60,087 bases of DNA from an uncultured Muribaculaceae bacterium (GCA_934590135.1 CAKTOT010000004.1:1-60087), one strand, 5' to 3'; counted from the first letter of the stretch, positions 16,834-26,135 are shown. Program-made: numbers and translations. Notes: generated by a model not told the origin, from the sequence alone.

Positions 16834-17781
16834 ATGATAGCGATTAAGGACAAGGACACGCAGACTAAGGGAAATATACGGCGGATAGCCACCATAGGGA
16901 TGTTTGACGGCGTCCATCGGGGGCACGCCCTGCTTTTGGGCGAATTGTGTCGCCGCGCTGCCGCCGCATCGTTGGCGCCTATGGTGTTTTCCTTTGCCGA
17001 CCATCCTTTGCGGCAGATAGACCCCGACAGATGCCCTCCGCTACTGACAGACATTGCAGCTAAAGAAATGCTGCTGCGCTCGCTGCTACCGGTAGATGCG
17101 GAAATACATATCATCGATTTTGACGCAAAGATGCGTGCTATGAGTGCCGCCGACTTCATCGCAATGCTTCGCGATGATTACGGCGTGTGTGCCATTGTGC
17201 GCGGCCATGACCATACCTTCGGCCATGACCGACCCTCGGCCGACGCCCTCGAGCGCATTGCCGTTGCTGCGGGCGTGCAGATGTACACGGCGCCGGTGCT
17301 GCTTGACGAAATCACCGGCCGCGCCGTGTGTTCCTCCGCGATACGAAGCGCCATCATCTGCGACGGCGATATGGAAGCGGCCGCGCGTATGCTCGGCCGA
17401 CCATATACGCTCATCGGCACCGTGGGGACTGGGCGGCGCATAGGACGTACCATAGGGTTCCCAACGGCCAATATTCGGACCGACGCACGGATGGCCATTC
17501 CGCGCAGTGGTGTGTATGCCGCCACCGTAGACATCGACGGACATCGTCACGGCGCTATGCTCAACATCGGGACGGCGCCTACGATCAATTCTGCCGACTC
17601 GGAGGTGCGTCTCGAAGCACATGTTTTCGACTTCAATGCAGACATCTACGGCGCCACGCTGTCTGTCGAGCCGGTACGCTATTTGCGTGCCGAGCGCCGC
17701 TTTGCCGGCATTTCGGCACTATCGGCCCAATTATGCGCCGATGCCGATACCGCCAAGGCCGTCCTCGCTGCGCAGCGCTAA
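16834..17781 (+). CDS. ribF: Bifunctional riboflavin kinase / FAD synthetase
   Basis: A 315-residue enzyme that makes FMN and then FAD from riboflavin. The N-terminal adenylyltransferase domain has TIGMFDGVHRGHALLL (about 20-35), VFSFADHP and a VRGHDHTFG segment. The C-terminal kinase domain has GTVGTGRRIGRTIGFPTANI, including the PTAN motif, and GVYAATVDIDGHRHGAMLNIG. Length is normal. It precedes trmD by 140 bp. Confidence 0.95.
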   Translation: MIAIKDKDTQTKGNIRRIATIGMFDGVHRGHALLLGELCRRAAAASLAPMVFSFADHPLRQIDPDRCPPLLTDIAAKEMLLRSLLPVDAEIHIIDFDAKMRAMSAADFIAMLRDDYGVCAIVRGHDHTFGHDRPSADALERIAVAAGVQMYTAPVLLDEITGRAVCSSAIRSAIICDGDMEAAARMLGRPYTLIGTVGTGRRIGRTIGFPTANIRTDARMAIPRSGVYAATVDIDGHRHGAMLNIGTAPTINSADSEVRLEAHVFDFNADIYGATLSVEPVRYLRAERRFAGISALSAQLCADADTAKAVLAAQR

Positions 17782-17883
17782 GCATGTCCCCCCAAAAAAC
17801 CATTAAGGTCCTTAAACCCATTATAGCCCTTACCTCCCCCTTAACCCACATAAAGCTCTAATACTCCTTCCTAAAATCGTTTA

Positions 17884-17914
17884 TTGCGACTTTAAGAGAA
17901 AATGCGTAATTTTG
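17884..17914 (+). promoter_or_regulatory. trmD promoter
   Basis: A -33 TTG (17884-17886) and a -7 TAATTTTG (17907-17914) are separated by 20 nt. The -7 box ends 7 nt before the trmD ATG, giving a very short leader. The core GCGTAATTTTGCA is close to the one upstream of rsmH and ftsW. Confidence 0.6.
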
Positions 17915-17921
17915 CAGAGTT

Positions 17922-18596
17922 ATGCGCATAGACATCATTACCGTACTTCCCGAGATGCTGGAGTCGCCCTTAGGCTGCTCCATAGTCCGTCGAGCCTGCG
18001 ACAAAGGTTTGGCGGAAATACACGTTCACAACCTCCGCGACTATACCACCAACCGTTACCGCAAGGTCGATGACTATCCATTTGGCGGTGAGGCCGGTAT
18101 GGTGATACAGATAGAACCGGTAGACCGTGCTATCAGCGCCTTACGCGCCGAGCGCGATTATGACGAAGTGATTTTCACCGCGCCCGACGGCGAAGTATTC
18201 AACCAAAAGACCGCCAACGAGCTGTCTATGCTCAACAATATCATCATCCTTTGCGGACATTACAAAGGCATAGACTATCGCATACGCGAGCACTTGATTA
18301 CGCGCGAAATTTCGGTGGGCGATTACGTGCTCACCGGCGGCGAATTGCCTGCCGCCATCATCACCGATGCTATCGTGCGTCTCATCCCCGGCGCTATGGG
18401 CGATGAGCAGAGCGCACTCTCCGATTCGTTTCAAGACAATCTCCTCGAAGGCCCGATATACACCCGTCCGGCCGAGTACAAGGGCTGGCGCGTCCCCGAT
18501 GTGCTGCTCAGCGGTCATGCCGCGCGTATCGACGAATGGCGTCATCAGCAGGCTGTGGAGCGTACGCATCGCCTCCGCCCCGACTTGCTCAAGTGA
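17922..18596 (+). CDS. trmD: tRNA (guanine-N1-)-methyltransferase
   Basis: A 224-residue SPOUT methyltransferase that forms m1G37 next to the anticodon and so prevents frameshifting. Trefoil-knot signatures are ILCGHYKGIDYRIRE and DYVLTGGELPAAII, with the N-terminal RIDIITVLPEM and GGEAGMVIQ. Length matches the family. It has its own promoter and is followed by an FKBP gene. It is not adjacent to rplS or rimM here. Confidence 0.97.
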   Translation: MRIDIITVLPEMLESPLGCSIVRRACDKGLAEIHVHNLRDYTTNRYRKVDDYPFGGEAGMVIQIEPVDRAISALRAERDYDEVIFTAPDGEVFNQKTANELSMLNNIIILCGHYKGIDYRIREHLITREISVGDYVLTGGELPAAIITDAIVRLIPGAMGDEQSALSDSFQDNLLEGPIYTRPAEYKGWRVPDVLLSGHAARIDEWRHQQAVERTHRLRPDLLK

Positions 18597-18714
18597 CACC
18601 GTTTGCGCATAGAGCCCCGTAGGATAAATACAACGATTGGGAATATCCGCGGTAAACCGAATTACATATTACACTATATCACAACGCATAATATACACAA
18701 CAAACAGATATACA

Positions 18715-19347
18715 ATGGATAATGAGAACAAACCCCTTGACCGCATCAGCTACGCATTAGGACTGAGCATGGGCAACAATTTCCGCGCCTCCGGCATACA
18801 AAAAATCAATGTCGAAGACTTCGCCGACGGCGTTGCCGCCGTATTCGAAGGCCGCAAGCCTCGTATGACTTACGACGAAGCCAAGGCCGAGATTCAAGCC
18901 TTCTTCACCGAAATGGAGAAGAAACAGCAAGAGCAGGCAGCCGCTATGGCTACCGTCAACGCCGAAGCCGGTGCTAAATTCCTCGATGAAAACGGCAAGC
19001 GCGTAGAGGTACACACCACCGCCTCCGGACTGCAATACGAGGTACTTACCGAAGGTACCGGAGCAGTACCTACTGCCAATGACCAAGTCGAAGTACATTA
19101 TACCGGCAAACTTATAGACGGCACCGTCTTTGACTCCAGTGTCGACCGCGGTCAGCCCGCTACTTTCGGCGTCACACAAGTTATTCCCGGATGGGTCGAG
19201 GCTTTGCAGATGATGAAGGCCGGATCGAAATGGCGTCTGTTCATACCCTCGCAACTGGCCTACGGCCCTCAGGGTGCCGGCGGTGTCATCGGTCCCAATC
19301 AGACACTGATCTTTGACGTGGAACTGCTCCGCGTCTTGGGCAAGTAA
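18715..19347 (+). CDS. FKBP-type peptidyl-prolyl cis-trans isomerase
   Basis: A 210-residue protein with an N-terminal dimerisation segment like FklB/FkpA (LDRISYALGLSMGNNFRASG, then a long charged and Gln-rich helix to about residue 90). The C-terminal FKBP domain starts VEVHYTGKLIDGTVFDSS and continues with VIPGWVEALQMMKAGSKWRLFIPSQLAYG. It catalyses proline isomerisation and acts as a chaperone. No signal peptide is visible, so a cytoplasmic FklB-like location is more likely than periplasmic. ATG 18715 was chosen; the upstream in-frame extension is not family-like. Confidence 0.92.
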   Translation: MDNENKPLDRISYALGLSMGNNFRASGIQKINVEDFADGVAAVFEGRKPRMTYDEAKAEIQAFFTEMEKKQQEQAAAMATVNAEAGAKFLDENGKRVEVHTTASGLQYEVLTEGTGAVPTANDQVEVHYTGKLIDGTVFDSSVDRGQPATFGVTQVIPGWVEALQMMKAGSKWRLFIPSQLAYGPQGAGGVIGPNQTLIFDVELLRVLGK

Positions 19348-19656
19348 TTGAAAAAAAGCGCGGAAGCGCTTCGTGCGAGCCTGCCCTTCGACAGAGTGTC
19401 ATACGCTTTGGCGTGGGATAGGCATTTAGGTGCGACACTGCACTGATGTGCACGTCTTCGTCAAACAGTATGTACGACGATAGTTCGGCATATTCTCGGA
19501 CGGCAGTTATGCGTCTTCTCGGGCGGGCGACTCGGAGCCTTTTCGCACGGCGGTGGTTCGGTGTCTTTTCGACCGACTAATCGCATAAGTATCAGAAAGA
19601 TTGACGCATAGTTATATACAGGTTAATAGACTGACAAACAACCATATATAGGCGTA
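19348..19656. other. 309-nt intergenic region with one hairpin, FKBP gene to rfbC
   Basis: No coding sequence is supported. Just after the FKBP stop an A7 run leads into AAGCGC-GGAA-GCGCTT (19356-19371), a 6-bp stem with a tetraloop. Read on the minus strand it looks like an intrinsic terminator (stem followed by T7), but no minus-strand gene lies upstream of it. The remainder shows nothing clear, and the rfbC promoter could not be identified. Confidence 0.5.
19356..19371 (-). terminator. Hairpin with T-tract on the minus strand
   Basis: A perfect 6-bp stem with tetraloop is followed by seven T when read on the minus strand. No minus-strand gene feeds into it. It may act as a transcript-stabilising or bidirectional end for the FKBP gene. 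Confidence 0.3.
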
Positions 19657-20250
19657 ATGACAACCATCGGAACATCCGGCACCGCGATTGCGGATGTCAT
19701 TATCATCGAGCCCAAACCCATAGGTGATGCTCGCGGCTACTTTGCCGAGACATACCGAGGAGACATCTTCGATGCCGCCGTAGGTCGGCACATCCGCTTT
19801 GTGCAGGAAAATCAAAGTAAATCGCGTCGCGGTGTTGTCCGCGGGCTTCATTTCCAGCGCGGAGCGGCCGCTCAAGGCAAGCTGGTGCGCGTCGTCAGCG
19901 GTATCGTCCTCGATGTGGCCGTAGATATCAGGCTCGGCAGTCCCACCTTCGGCCGCTACGTGGCCGTAGAGCTCTCCGAAGACAATATGCGCCAATTGTG
20001 GGTGCCGCGCGGCTTTGCCCATGGTTTTGCGGTGTTGTCCGAGCAGGCTGTGTTTCAGTACAAGTGTGACCGCTATTACCATCCCGAAGCCGAAGCGGCC
20101 ATCGCCTGGGACGACCCCGACATAGGCATCGATTGGCGCATAGACGCCACCGATGTGCTCCTGAGCGACAAAGACAAACATCATCCGCGCCTGTGTCAAG
20201 TTCCGGAAGATGTTTTATTCGATTACCATCAAGACCTTTACGCAATATGA
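19657..20250 (+). CDS. rfbC: dTDP-4-dehydrorhamnose 3,5-epimerase
   Basis: A 197-residue cupin-fold enzyme and the third step of dTDP-L-rhamnose synthesis. Family signatures are DARGYFAETYR, the catalytic His segment RGVVRGLHFQ, KLVRVVSGIVLDVAVDIR and WVPRGFAHGFAVLSE. The start ATG 19657 is followed by a normal-length protein. Its stop overlaps the rfbB start by 4 bp (ATGA), so both are translationally coupled. The other two genes of the pathway, rfbA and rfbD, are not in the window. Confidence 0.95.
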   Translation: MTTIGTSGTAIADVIIIEPKPIGDARGYFAETYRGDIFDAAVGRHIRFVQENQSKSRRGVVRGLHFQRGAAAQGKLVRVVSGIVLDVAVDIRLGSPTFGRYVAVELSEDNMRQLWVPRGFAHGFAVLSEQAVFQYKCDRYYHPEAEAAIAWDDPDIGIDWRIDATDVLLSDKDKHHPRLCQVPEDVLFDYHQDLYAI

Positions 20251-21278
20251 CTGAAACGATAATGGTTACGGGCGGCGCCGGATTTATCGGCAGCCATGTC
20301 GTGCGACGGCTGGTGAACAAGTATCCCGGCACGCGCATACTCAACGTTGACGCTCTCACCTATGCCGGCAATCCGGCCAATGTTGCCGACGTCTCCAACC
20401 GGCCCAATTATGCTTTCGAGCACGCCGATATATGCGATTTTGCTCGGATGAGCTCCATTATGGAGCAGTATGAAGTGGGTGGCATCATACACCTCGCCGC
20501 CGAGAGTCATGTCGACCGCTCCATTGCCGACCCCTTTGTGTTTGCGCGCACCAACGTTATGGGGACACTGTCGCTGCTTGAAGCTGCGCATCGTTACTGG
20601 TCCTCCCTGCCCGGAGGATTGGCAGGCCATCGCTTCTATCACATAAGCACCGACGAAGTCTACGGAGCATTGGAAGTCACGCGGCCCGACGGCCCGGCAC
20701 CCTTTGGCGACGAATTCTTCACCGAGACGACGCCCTATAATCCACATTCGCCGTACTCGGCCTCCAAGGCATCCTCCGACCACTTTGTCCGTGCCTATCA
20801 CGACACCTACGGTATGGATACCATAGTCACCAATTGCTCCAACAACTACGGCCCGAATCAGTATCCGGAGAAGCTTATTCCGCTTTTTGTCAAGAATATA
20901 GTCGAACAGCGACCTCTGCCCGTATACGGCCGAGGCCTCAACGTGCGCGACTGGCTCTACGTCGAGGACCACGCCCGTGCCATCGACCTGATATTCCACC
21001 GCGGCGCTTCCGGCTCCACCTACAACATCGGCGGAAACAACGAATGGCGCAACATCGACCTGGTGCACCTCATTGTTCGCCTCACCGACAGTCTATTAGG
21101 GCGTCCCGAAGGCGCTTCCATGCCGTTGATAACCTACGTCACCGACCGCCTCGGCCATGATAGCCGCTACGCCATAGACGCCACGCGCCTTCGTGACGAG
21201 CTGGGCTGGCAGCCGCAAATGCCATTCGATGAGGGACTTCGTCTCACCATCCGCTCCTACCTCGACAAACTGAAATAG
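20247..21278 (+). CDS. rfbB: dTDP-glucose 4,6-dehydratase
   Basis: A 343-residue extended short-chain dehydrogenase, the second step of dTDP-rhamnose synthesis. It has the NAD motif TGGAGFIGSH (about 8-17), the AAESHVDRSI active-site helix, HISTDEVYG with the catalytic Asp-Glu pair, and YSASKASSDHFVRAY with catalytic Tyr-Lys; GPNQYPEKLIPL is also typical of RfbB. The start at 20247 overlaps the rfbC stop. The order rfbC-rfbB without rfbA and rfbD suggests the pathway genes are scattered or lie elsewhere. Confidence 0.96.
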   Translation: MTETIMVTGGAGFIGSHVVRRLVNKYPGTRILNVDALTYAGNPANVADVSNRPNYAFEHADICDFARMSSIMEQYEVGGIIHLAAESHVDRSIADPFVFARTNVMGTLSLLEAAHRYWSSLPGGLAGHRFYHISTDEVYGALEVTRPDGPAPFGDEFFTETTPYNPHSPYSASKASSDHFVRAYHDTYGMDTIVTNCSNNYGPNQYPEKLIPLFVKNIVEQRPLPVYGRGLNVRDWLYVEDHARAIDLIFHRGASGSTYNIGGNNEWRNIDLVHLIVRLTDSLLGRPEGASMPLITYVTDRLGHDSRYAIDATRLRDELGWQPQMPFDEGLRLTIRSYLDKLK

Positions 21279-21420
21279 CTGGGTCCGGGGCACGCTGTGT
21301 CTCGCCGTGTCTCGCTTTTGACGGTTCGCGAAGCCGTGCGTATGTGCACTATTCGGATTGTTGCGCACCTCAGACGCCTGGCTGGAAAAGCGCTTGTCGT
21401 AAGCCGCACCTGTAAGGTGG

Positions 21421-21452
21421 TTTGTGCATATCGGCGAAAAATAATACCTTTG
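21421..21452 (+). promoter_or_regulatory. lepB promoter
   Basis: A -33 TTTG (21421-21424) and a -7 TACCTTTG (21445-21452) are separated by 20 nt, a textbook Bacteroidota promoter. The start codon of lepB is 98 nt further on. A short AT-palindrome lies in the leader near 21460-21486. Confidence 0.75.
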
Positions 21453-21549
21453 CACATTGATATATATAGATTTGGTATATATACCGAACTTTAAAAAGCA
21501 CATATAGACAATGTAAGAAAGACTTACATAGACATCGTAAGAAATTGAC

Positions 21550-23151
21550 ATGGGAAATAATATAGATACTCCGGAGAATGTTCGTCCGGAAGCACAAAGC
21601 GAACACGACGACCGGCAACCCGCAGCAAATCAAGGGCAACAATCGGGTGGACAGTCGCAAGCAGATCGTCCTCAATCCACGAAGCACGAGCAACCGCCGC
21701 GCAACTTCAAGGAAGACTTCGTACGTCGATGCCGCGACAACAAGACCACGCGGTGGGTGCGCTTCGGCATCGTCACTGTCATCTACATTCTTTGGACAAT
21801 TTGGATGTCCAATGCATGGCTGCTGTTGGCGCTGCCGTTGCTATTCGACATATATATCACCGGATACATACCCTTTACATGGTGGAAGCGTTCCAAGAAC
21901 AAAGCCGTACGCAACGTAATGTCGTGGGTGGACGCCATCGTCTATGCACTCATTTTGGTGTACTTCATCTTCAACTTCATCGGACAGAATTATCAGATAC
22001 CATCCTCCTCGCTCGAGCGCACCCTGCTCACCGGCGACTACCTATGGGTCAATAAGGTCGTTTATGGTCCGCGCGTGCCTATGACGCCGGTGCATTTTCC
22101 GCTGGTACACAGCACCTTCCCGGCTTTTATGGGCGGCGGCAAGAGCTATATGGACTCGCCCTCGCTGTCTTATCATCGTCTGCCCGGATTGCGCAATGTC
22201 GAGCAGGGTGATATCGTAGTATTCAACTATCCGGCCGGGGACACTGTCACCACATTCACCGAGGAAAGTGGCGAAAGCTACTATTCGCTGATTGAGCGCT
22301 TCGGCCGCGATGAAGTCTACAACAATCCCCGGAAATACGGCAAGGTTATATACCGTCCCGTTGACCGCCGCACCAACTACGTCAAGCGCTGCGTGGGTCT
22401 TCCCGGTCAGCGACTACGCATCGTTGACGATGTGATATACACCGATGGCAAGCCAATGGCAACGCCCGAAAATGCCCAGTTCCGCTACCTGGTGGCTGTC
22501 ACTTCGCCCATCACAAAAGACGAAGCCGATGACCTGGATATCAGCTATGCAGACATCCAGCAGGTGAATCGCGATACCGAGATGTACTTCCCTCTGCTGT
22601 CGATGATTCCCGGTGCTCCTGATACCGATGTGCTTCAGATTGTCCCGCTGACTAAGGCGGCATGTGAGGCGCTTTCTACCAGAGACGGCGTCCATGGAAT
22701 GGTCAAATTCAATGATTTGGGACTGGATATGGACATGAACCTCTTCCCCGCCGGAGTGTCACGCGGGTGGACGCTCTCCAATTACGGCGGCAGCCGCGGT
22801 CTTCTTATTCCCAAGAAGGGTATGACCATAAAGCTGACCCCCGATGTATGGCCCATATACGAGCGCGTCATACGCAATTACGAGGGACATTTCGACAGCT
22901 ATGTTCGTGATGGTAAAGTATACGTAGACGGACGTCCGGCCACGACGTATACTTTCGCTATGGACTACTACTTTATGATGGGTGACAATCGCGATTTGTC
23001 TCTTGACAGCCGCTTCTGGGGCTTTGTGCCCGAAGATCACATCGTTGGTACCCCGATGTTTGTCATCGTATCCATTGACCCCGAGCGGAGCATTTTCAGC
23101 GGCGGCATCCGTTGGAACCGTTTGTTCAAGGACGCCAACCCCGACAAATAA
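21550..23151 (+). CDS. lepB: Signal peptidase I, unusually long
   Basis: A 533-residue membrane protease that cleaves signal peptides. An N-terminal Gln/Asp-rich cytoplasmic stretch (1-60) precedes hydrophobic helices (about 72-108 and 125-145). The nucleophile is Ser154 in QIPSSSLERTLLTGD, with Leu where most families have Met. The general-base lysine is in NYVKRCVGLPG, and box E is MGDNRDLSLDSRFWGFVPEDHIVG near the C-terminus. About 120 residues lie between the Ser and Lys boxes and over 180 between the Lys box and the GDNR box, far more than in typical enzymes of 200-320 residues, though long forms are common in Bacteroidota. It has a strong promoter of its own and is followed by wbqC. Confidence 0.93.
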   Translation: MGNNIDTPENVRPEAQSEHDDRQPAANQGQQSGGQSQADRPQSTKHEQPPRNFKEDFVRRCRDNKTTRWVRFGIVTVIYILWTIWMSNAWLLLALPLLFDIYITGYIPFTWWKRSKNKAVRNVMSWVDAIVYALILVYFIFNFIGQNYQIPSSSLERTLLTGDYLWVNKVVYGPRVPMTPVHFPLVHSTFPAFMGGGKSYMDSPSLSYHRLPGLRNVEQGDIVVFNYPAGDTVTTFTEESGESYYSLIERFGRDEVYNNPRKYGKVIYRPVDRRTNYVKRCVGLPGQRLRIVDDVIYTDGKPMATPENAQFRYLVAVTSPITKDEADDLDISYADIQQVNRDTEMYFPLLSMIPGAPDTDVLQIVPLTKAACEALSTRDGVHGMVKFNDLGLDMDMNLFPAGVSRGWTLSNYGGSRGLLIPKKGMTIKLTPDVWPIYERVIRNYEGHFDSYVRDGKVYVDGRPATTYTFAMDYYFMMGDNRDLSLDSRFWGFVPEDHIVGTPMFVIVSIDPERSIFSGGIRWNRLFKDANPDK

Positions 23152-23258
23152 ATGTCGGTCATACGTCCTACAAGCGAACGATAACCAAGCTCTCGGTCAA
23201 CGCCTCACAATTTACAACTCACAACTCATAACACACAAATCATATCGTCTGTATATCT

Positions 23259-23966
23259 ATGGATGTAAATACAATGCGTCACAACCGCCGCGGTCGAGTG
23301 GCTTTATTGCCCCCGGTATTTCTTCCGCCGGCATCCTATTATGCGCTGATGAGCTTGTACGAGGCTGCGGTCATAGATGTTGATATGCCGTATGACAAGC
23401 GTATGAAGAGTGTCCATCGCACCACCATCTGCGACACGCACGGGCCGCTACTGCTGACCGTGCCCGTCAAGCGTCCGCACAACGTCCCGGACGTACGCTG
23501 GTGCAACATAGGGGTCAGCGCGCACGGCAAATGGTGGGACGTCCATCGTGTAGCCCTCGAAAGCGCCTACGGACGTACGCCTTACTTCGAGCATCTCTTT
23601 CCGCGCTTCGCCCATTTCTTTGCGCCGCGTCATTCCGACGAGACTGCCATCGAACCTGTCACCGACCTCGATACGGGCCTCGGAACAGTCGTGCGCAGCA
23701 TCTTGGGTATAGATACTGCTGTGAGTGTGCCGTTTGCCGCCGGCTCGCCGCTCAATCCCCCGGATGATATTGTCGATGACTGGCGTGCCTTTGATTTCTC
23801 CGATACGGAGATGGATGCAGGTCCTTATCCTCAGATACGACAAGCGCAATTCGGGTACATTCCGGCCCTCAGTGTCATCGACCTCATCTTCAATTGCGGA
23901 CCCGAAACCGGCGCCGCGGTCATCGCCTCCGGCGCACGCCGTTTTATCGAAACTTACGGATTATAA
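23259..23966 (+). CDS. WbqC-like family protein
   Basis: A 235-residue protein of the WbqC family (named after O-antigen clusters; biochemical role not established). Typical features are the start VALLPPVFLPPASYYALM, the RTTICDTHGPLLLTVPVK strand and the WWDVHRVALESAYGRTPYFEHLFP segment. In Bacteroidota a wbqC gene often follows lepB, as it does here 107 bp downstream. Cytoplasmic; no signal or membrane segment. An internal Met six codons in is an alternative start. Confidence 0.82.
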   Translation: MDVNTMRHNRRGRVALLPPVFLPPASYYALMSLYEAAVIDVDMPYDKRMKSVHRTTICDTHGPLLLTVPVKRPHNVPDVRWCNIGVSAHGKWWDVHRVALESAYGRTPYFEHLFPRFAHFFAPRHSDETAIEPVTDLDTGLGTVVRSILGIDTAVSVPFAAGSPLNPPDDIVDDWRAFDFSDTEMDAGPYPQIRQAQFGYIPALSVIDLIFNCGPETGAAVIASGARRFIETYGL

Positions 23967-23973
23967 ACGAATT

Positions 23974-24408
23974 ATGAACAAGACCATTACTATAAAATCA
24001 ACGGACGACCTCGAACGTGCCGCCCTCGAATTTGTCTCGCTGATGGGGGACAATACCGTCTTTGCTTTCTATGGCGCTATGGGTGCCGGCAAAACCACCT
24101 TTATCACGGCGTTATGTCGTGCTCTTGGCGTGAGCGATGATGCTATGGGTTCGCCCTCTTTTGCCATCGTCAACGAGTATCGCAGCGATACTACCGCCGA
24201 GCTGATATATCACTTTGATATGTATCGTCTCAAGAATCTTGACGAGGCCTTCGATATAGGCATCGAAGACTATCTGTATTGCGGCGCCGTATGTCTCATC
24301 GAATGGCCCGAGCGCATCGAGGATATCTTGCCCGATGACACAGTAACGGTGCGCATAACCGTCAATGACGATGACAGTCGGACACTTGCTATCGAAAGCC
24401 GCGACTGA
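23974..24408 (+). CDS. tsaE: tRNA threonylcarbamoyladenosine biosynthesis protein TsaE
   Basis: A 144-residue P-loop ATPase required, with TsaB and TsaD, for t6A37 of ANN-decoding tRNAs. The Walker A motif is FYGAMGAGKTTF, followed by GSPSFAIVNEY, HFDMYRLKNLDEAFDIGIEDYL and CLIEWPERI, all TsaE hallmarks. The ATG at 23974, 7 nt after the wbqC stop, was selected; a longer in-frame ORF upstream only overlaps wbqC out of frame. Confidence 0.95.
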   Translation: MNKTITIKSTDDLERAALEFVSLMGDNTVFAFYGAMGAGKTTFITALCRALGVSDDAMGSPSFAIVNEYRSDTTAELIYHFDMYRLKNLDEAFDIGIEDYLYCGAVCLIEWPERIEDILPDDTVTVRITVNDDDSRTLAIESRD

Positions 24409-24511
24409 GACGTTCGCCGTTGTCTGAAATCCTTGAGGGACTCAGCGCGACAGTGCGCATCGAGAACCTCAAATGTGCCCCGAATTTCTTTCGAAATAGT
24501 GATTTGCCATC

Positions 24512-25312
24512 ATGAACGATAAGCCCGAAATGGTGTGGCTCGAAACCATAGACTCGACCAGTGCCCAACTGCATAGGCTTGAAGTGCGGCGTGACCTGCC
24601 GCACGGATACGCCGTAGCCGCATACGAGCAGACCGACGGTCGCGGCCAGCGTGGCAATCACTGGCACGTTAGGGCCGGCGCCAATGCCACTGTATCAGTG
24701 TATTTACGGCCTACGGCCATCAGCGCCGCCTTGCAATTTGACCTATCGCGAATGGTGGCTCTTGCAGTCTGCGAAGTCCTTGACGGCTACTTGCCCGAGG
24801 ATTTGCACCGACGTCTGCGCCTCAAATGGCCCAATGACATATATTTCGACAATGACAAGTTGGGCGGAATACTTATAGAAAACAGCCTTTACGGCAACCG
24901 CTTGGGTACTTCCATCGTCGGCATCGGCGTCAACGTACGCCAACGTCAATGGGAGGGTGGGGCGCCCAATGCCACATCCTTGGCCCTTATACGCGGGTGT
25001 GCCGACCGAGACCTTCCTGAGCCACGCGAAGTCTGCTGCGCCCTTGCCGCCGCGTGTGCTGCCGCTTCGTCGGGCGATTATGATGCCGAGGCTCTGCGTG
25101 CCCGCTATATGGCGCGCCTTTGGCGCGGAGACGGGCGAATGTATCGTTGGCTACCGGGGCCGCTGCCCTCCGTTTATTGCGAACAGCCGGCCGGCGCGTT
25201 GCCCTTCGAAGCAGCCATTGACGGCGTGGCCGATGACGGTCATCTATTGCTACGCACCTCGACCGCCACACTGCCTCCTTTTGCCTTTAAAGAAGTCACG
25301 CCTTTGCTGTAG
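24512..25312 (+). CDS. birA: Biotin--[acetyl-CoA-carboxylase] ligase
   Basis: A 266-residue group I biotin protein ligase without the N-terminal DNA-binding domain, so it should not act as a repressor. The start is WLETIDSTSAQLHRL, the biotinyl-AMP loop is DGRGQRGNHWHV (Ser of the usual GRGQRGNSW replaced by His), LKWPNDIYFDNDKLGGILIE is the catalytic core with the active lysine, and GIGVNVRQ follows. The C-terminal cap is slightly divergent. It attaches biotin to carboxylase carriers. It ends 45 bp from the convergent recO. Confidence 0.93.
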   Translation: MNDKPEMVWLETIDSTSAQLHRLEVRRDLPHGYAVAAYEQTDGRGQRGNHWHVRAGANATVSVYLRPTAISAALQFDLSRMVALAVCEVLDGYLPEDLHRRLRLKWPNDIYFDNDKLGGILIENSLYGNRLGTSIVGIGVNVRQRQWEGGAPNATSLALIRGCADRDLPEPREVCCALAAACAAASSGDYDAEALRARYMARLWRGDGRMYRWLPGPLPSVYCEQPAGALPFEAAIDGVADDGHLLLRTSTATLPPFAFKEVTPLL

Positions 25313-25357
25313 TTTTTGGGGATATAATGGAAGCAATGGGAATTATGGCGCTTCCTT

Positions 25358-26089
25358 CTACATACGGCGTATGACCTCCAGCGAATGTAGCGAGTCCATA
25401 GACGCGATGTGTTCGCCGTAGTATTCAAGTATTACATCGAGGATGCGATTTCGCTGTTGGCCATTGAGACGCAATCGTCCGAGATTGGAGGCGTTTATCC
25501 GTCCCAGAATATACACCATACGAGCTTCGTCCGCCCCCACGTACCGGCTGTGTCCTGGGGCGCTGTCGCGGAATACAGCGCCGTGCAAATCGAATATGCG
25601 CCCGCGTCGCCATCCGGACAAGTCGGGGCCGACGCCCATGGTAGCGGCCACGTTGTACAAAAACCATATATGGAAATTGGCCGTCACTGTTGCGTCGCCT
25701 CGCTCAAGCACCGGCAGTGTGCTCTCCAACAGTCGCCACAACGCCTTATCCGGTCCGGCATCCCGCAATGCGATATATAACACCTCGGCGAGAAACATTG
25801 CTACAGTGGCTTTTACCGGATTGGTGGCCACGGCAACCATCTGCCGACCTATGGGTGTGATGTCGCGCATACGCACAGGCGCGTCCGACCCGGCCTGCTG
25901 CGGACGTATGACGCCTGAAAACAAGGACAGCGGCATCGTAGCGGCGCGGCGTTGCCGAGCGGCGGCCGAGGCTCCCGTGCCCGTTAGTATGGCAATGCGT
26001 CCTGCCTCCGCGCTCCACGCGGTCAGTATCGAGGTGCTGTCGCTGTGGCGTATGGTGCGCAGCGCTATGGCGTGAATGGTCTGGTCCAT
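25358..26089 (-). CDS. recO: DNA repair protein RecO
   Basis: A 243-residue recombination mediator that helps load RecA onto SSB-coated single strands in the RecF pathway. The N-terminal OB fold reads AIALRTIRHSDSTSILTAWSAEAGRIAIL, and a helical domain follows (FHIWFLYNVAATMGVGPDL). The zinc-finger cysteines found in many RecO proteins are absent: there is no Cys in the region after residue 150, as in other Bacteroidales RecO. A 7-bp hairpin (26112-26135) lies in the predicted leader just before the ATG. It is convergent with birA. Confidence 0.9.
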   Translation of the reverse strand: MDQTIHAIALRTIRHSDSTSILTAWSAEAGRIAILTGTGASAAARQRRAATMPLSLFSGVIRPQQAGSDAPVRMRDITPIGRQMVAVATNPVKATVAMFLAEVLYIALRDAGPDKALWRLLESTLPVLERGDATVTANFHIWFLYNVAATMGVGPDLSGWRRGRIFDLHGAVFRDSAPGHSRYVGADEARMVYILGRINASNLGRLRLNGQQRNRILDVILEYYGEHIASMDSLHSLEVIRRM

Positions 26090-26111
26090 CGCGATTTTGG
26101 AGTGTTTAAGA

Positions 26112-26135
26112 CACCTCGAAATCGGTTGCGAGGTG
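26112..26135. other. Hairpin in the recO leader
   Basis: CACCTCG and CGAGGTG form a 7-bp stem with a 10-nt loop, 23 nt before the recO start on the minus strand. On the plus strand it is followed by CTTTT. It could influence recO translation or act as an insulator between divergent units. Confidence 0.35.

Noticed and set aside
25329..25355. GGAAGC/GCTTCC inverted repeat between birA and recO as a convergent terminator
   Set aside because: Only 6 bp with a 15-nt loop and no T-tract in either direction; too weak to call.
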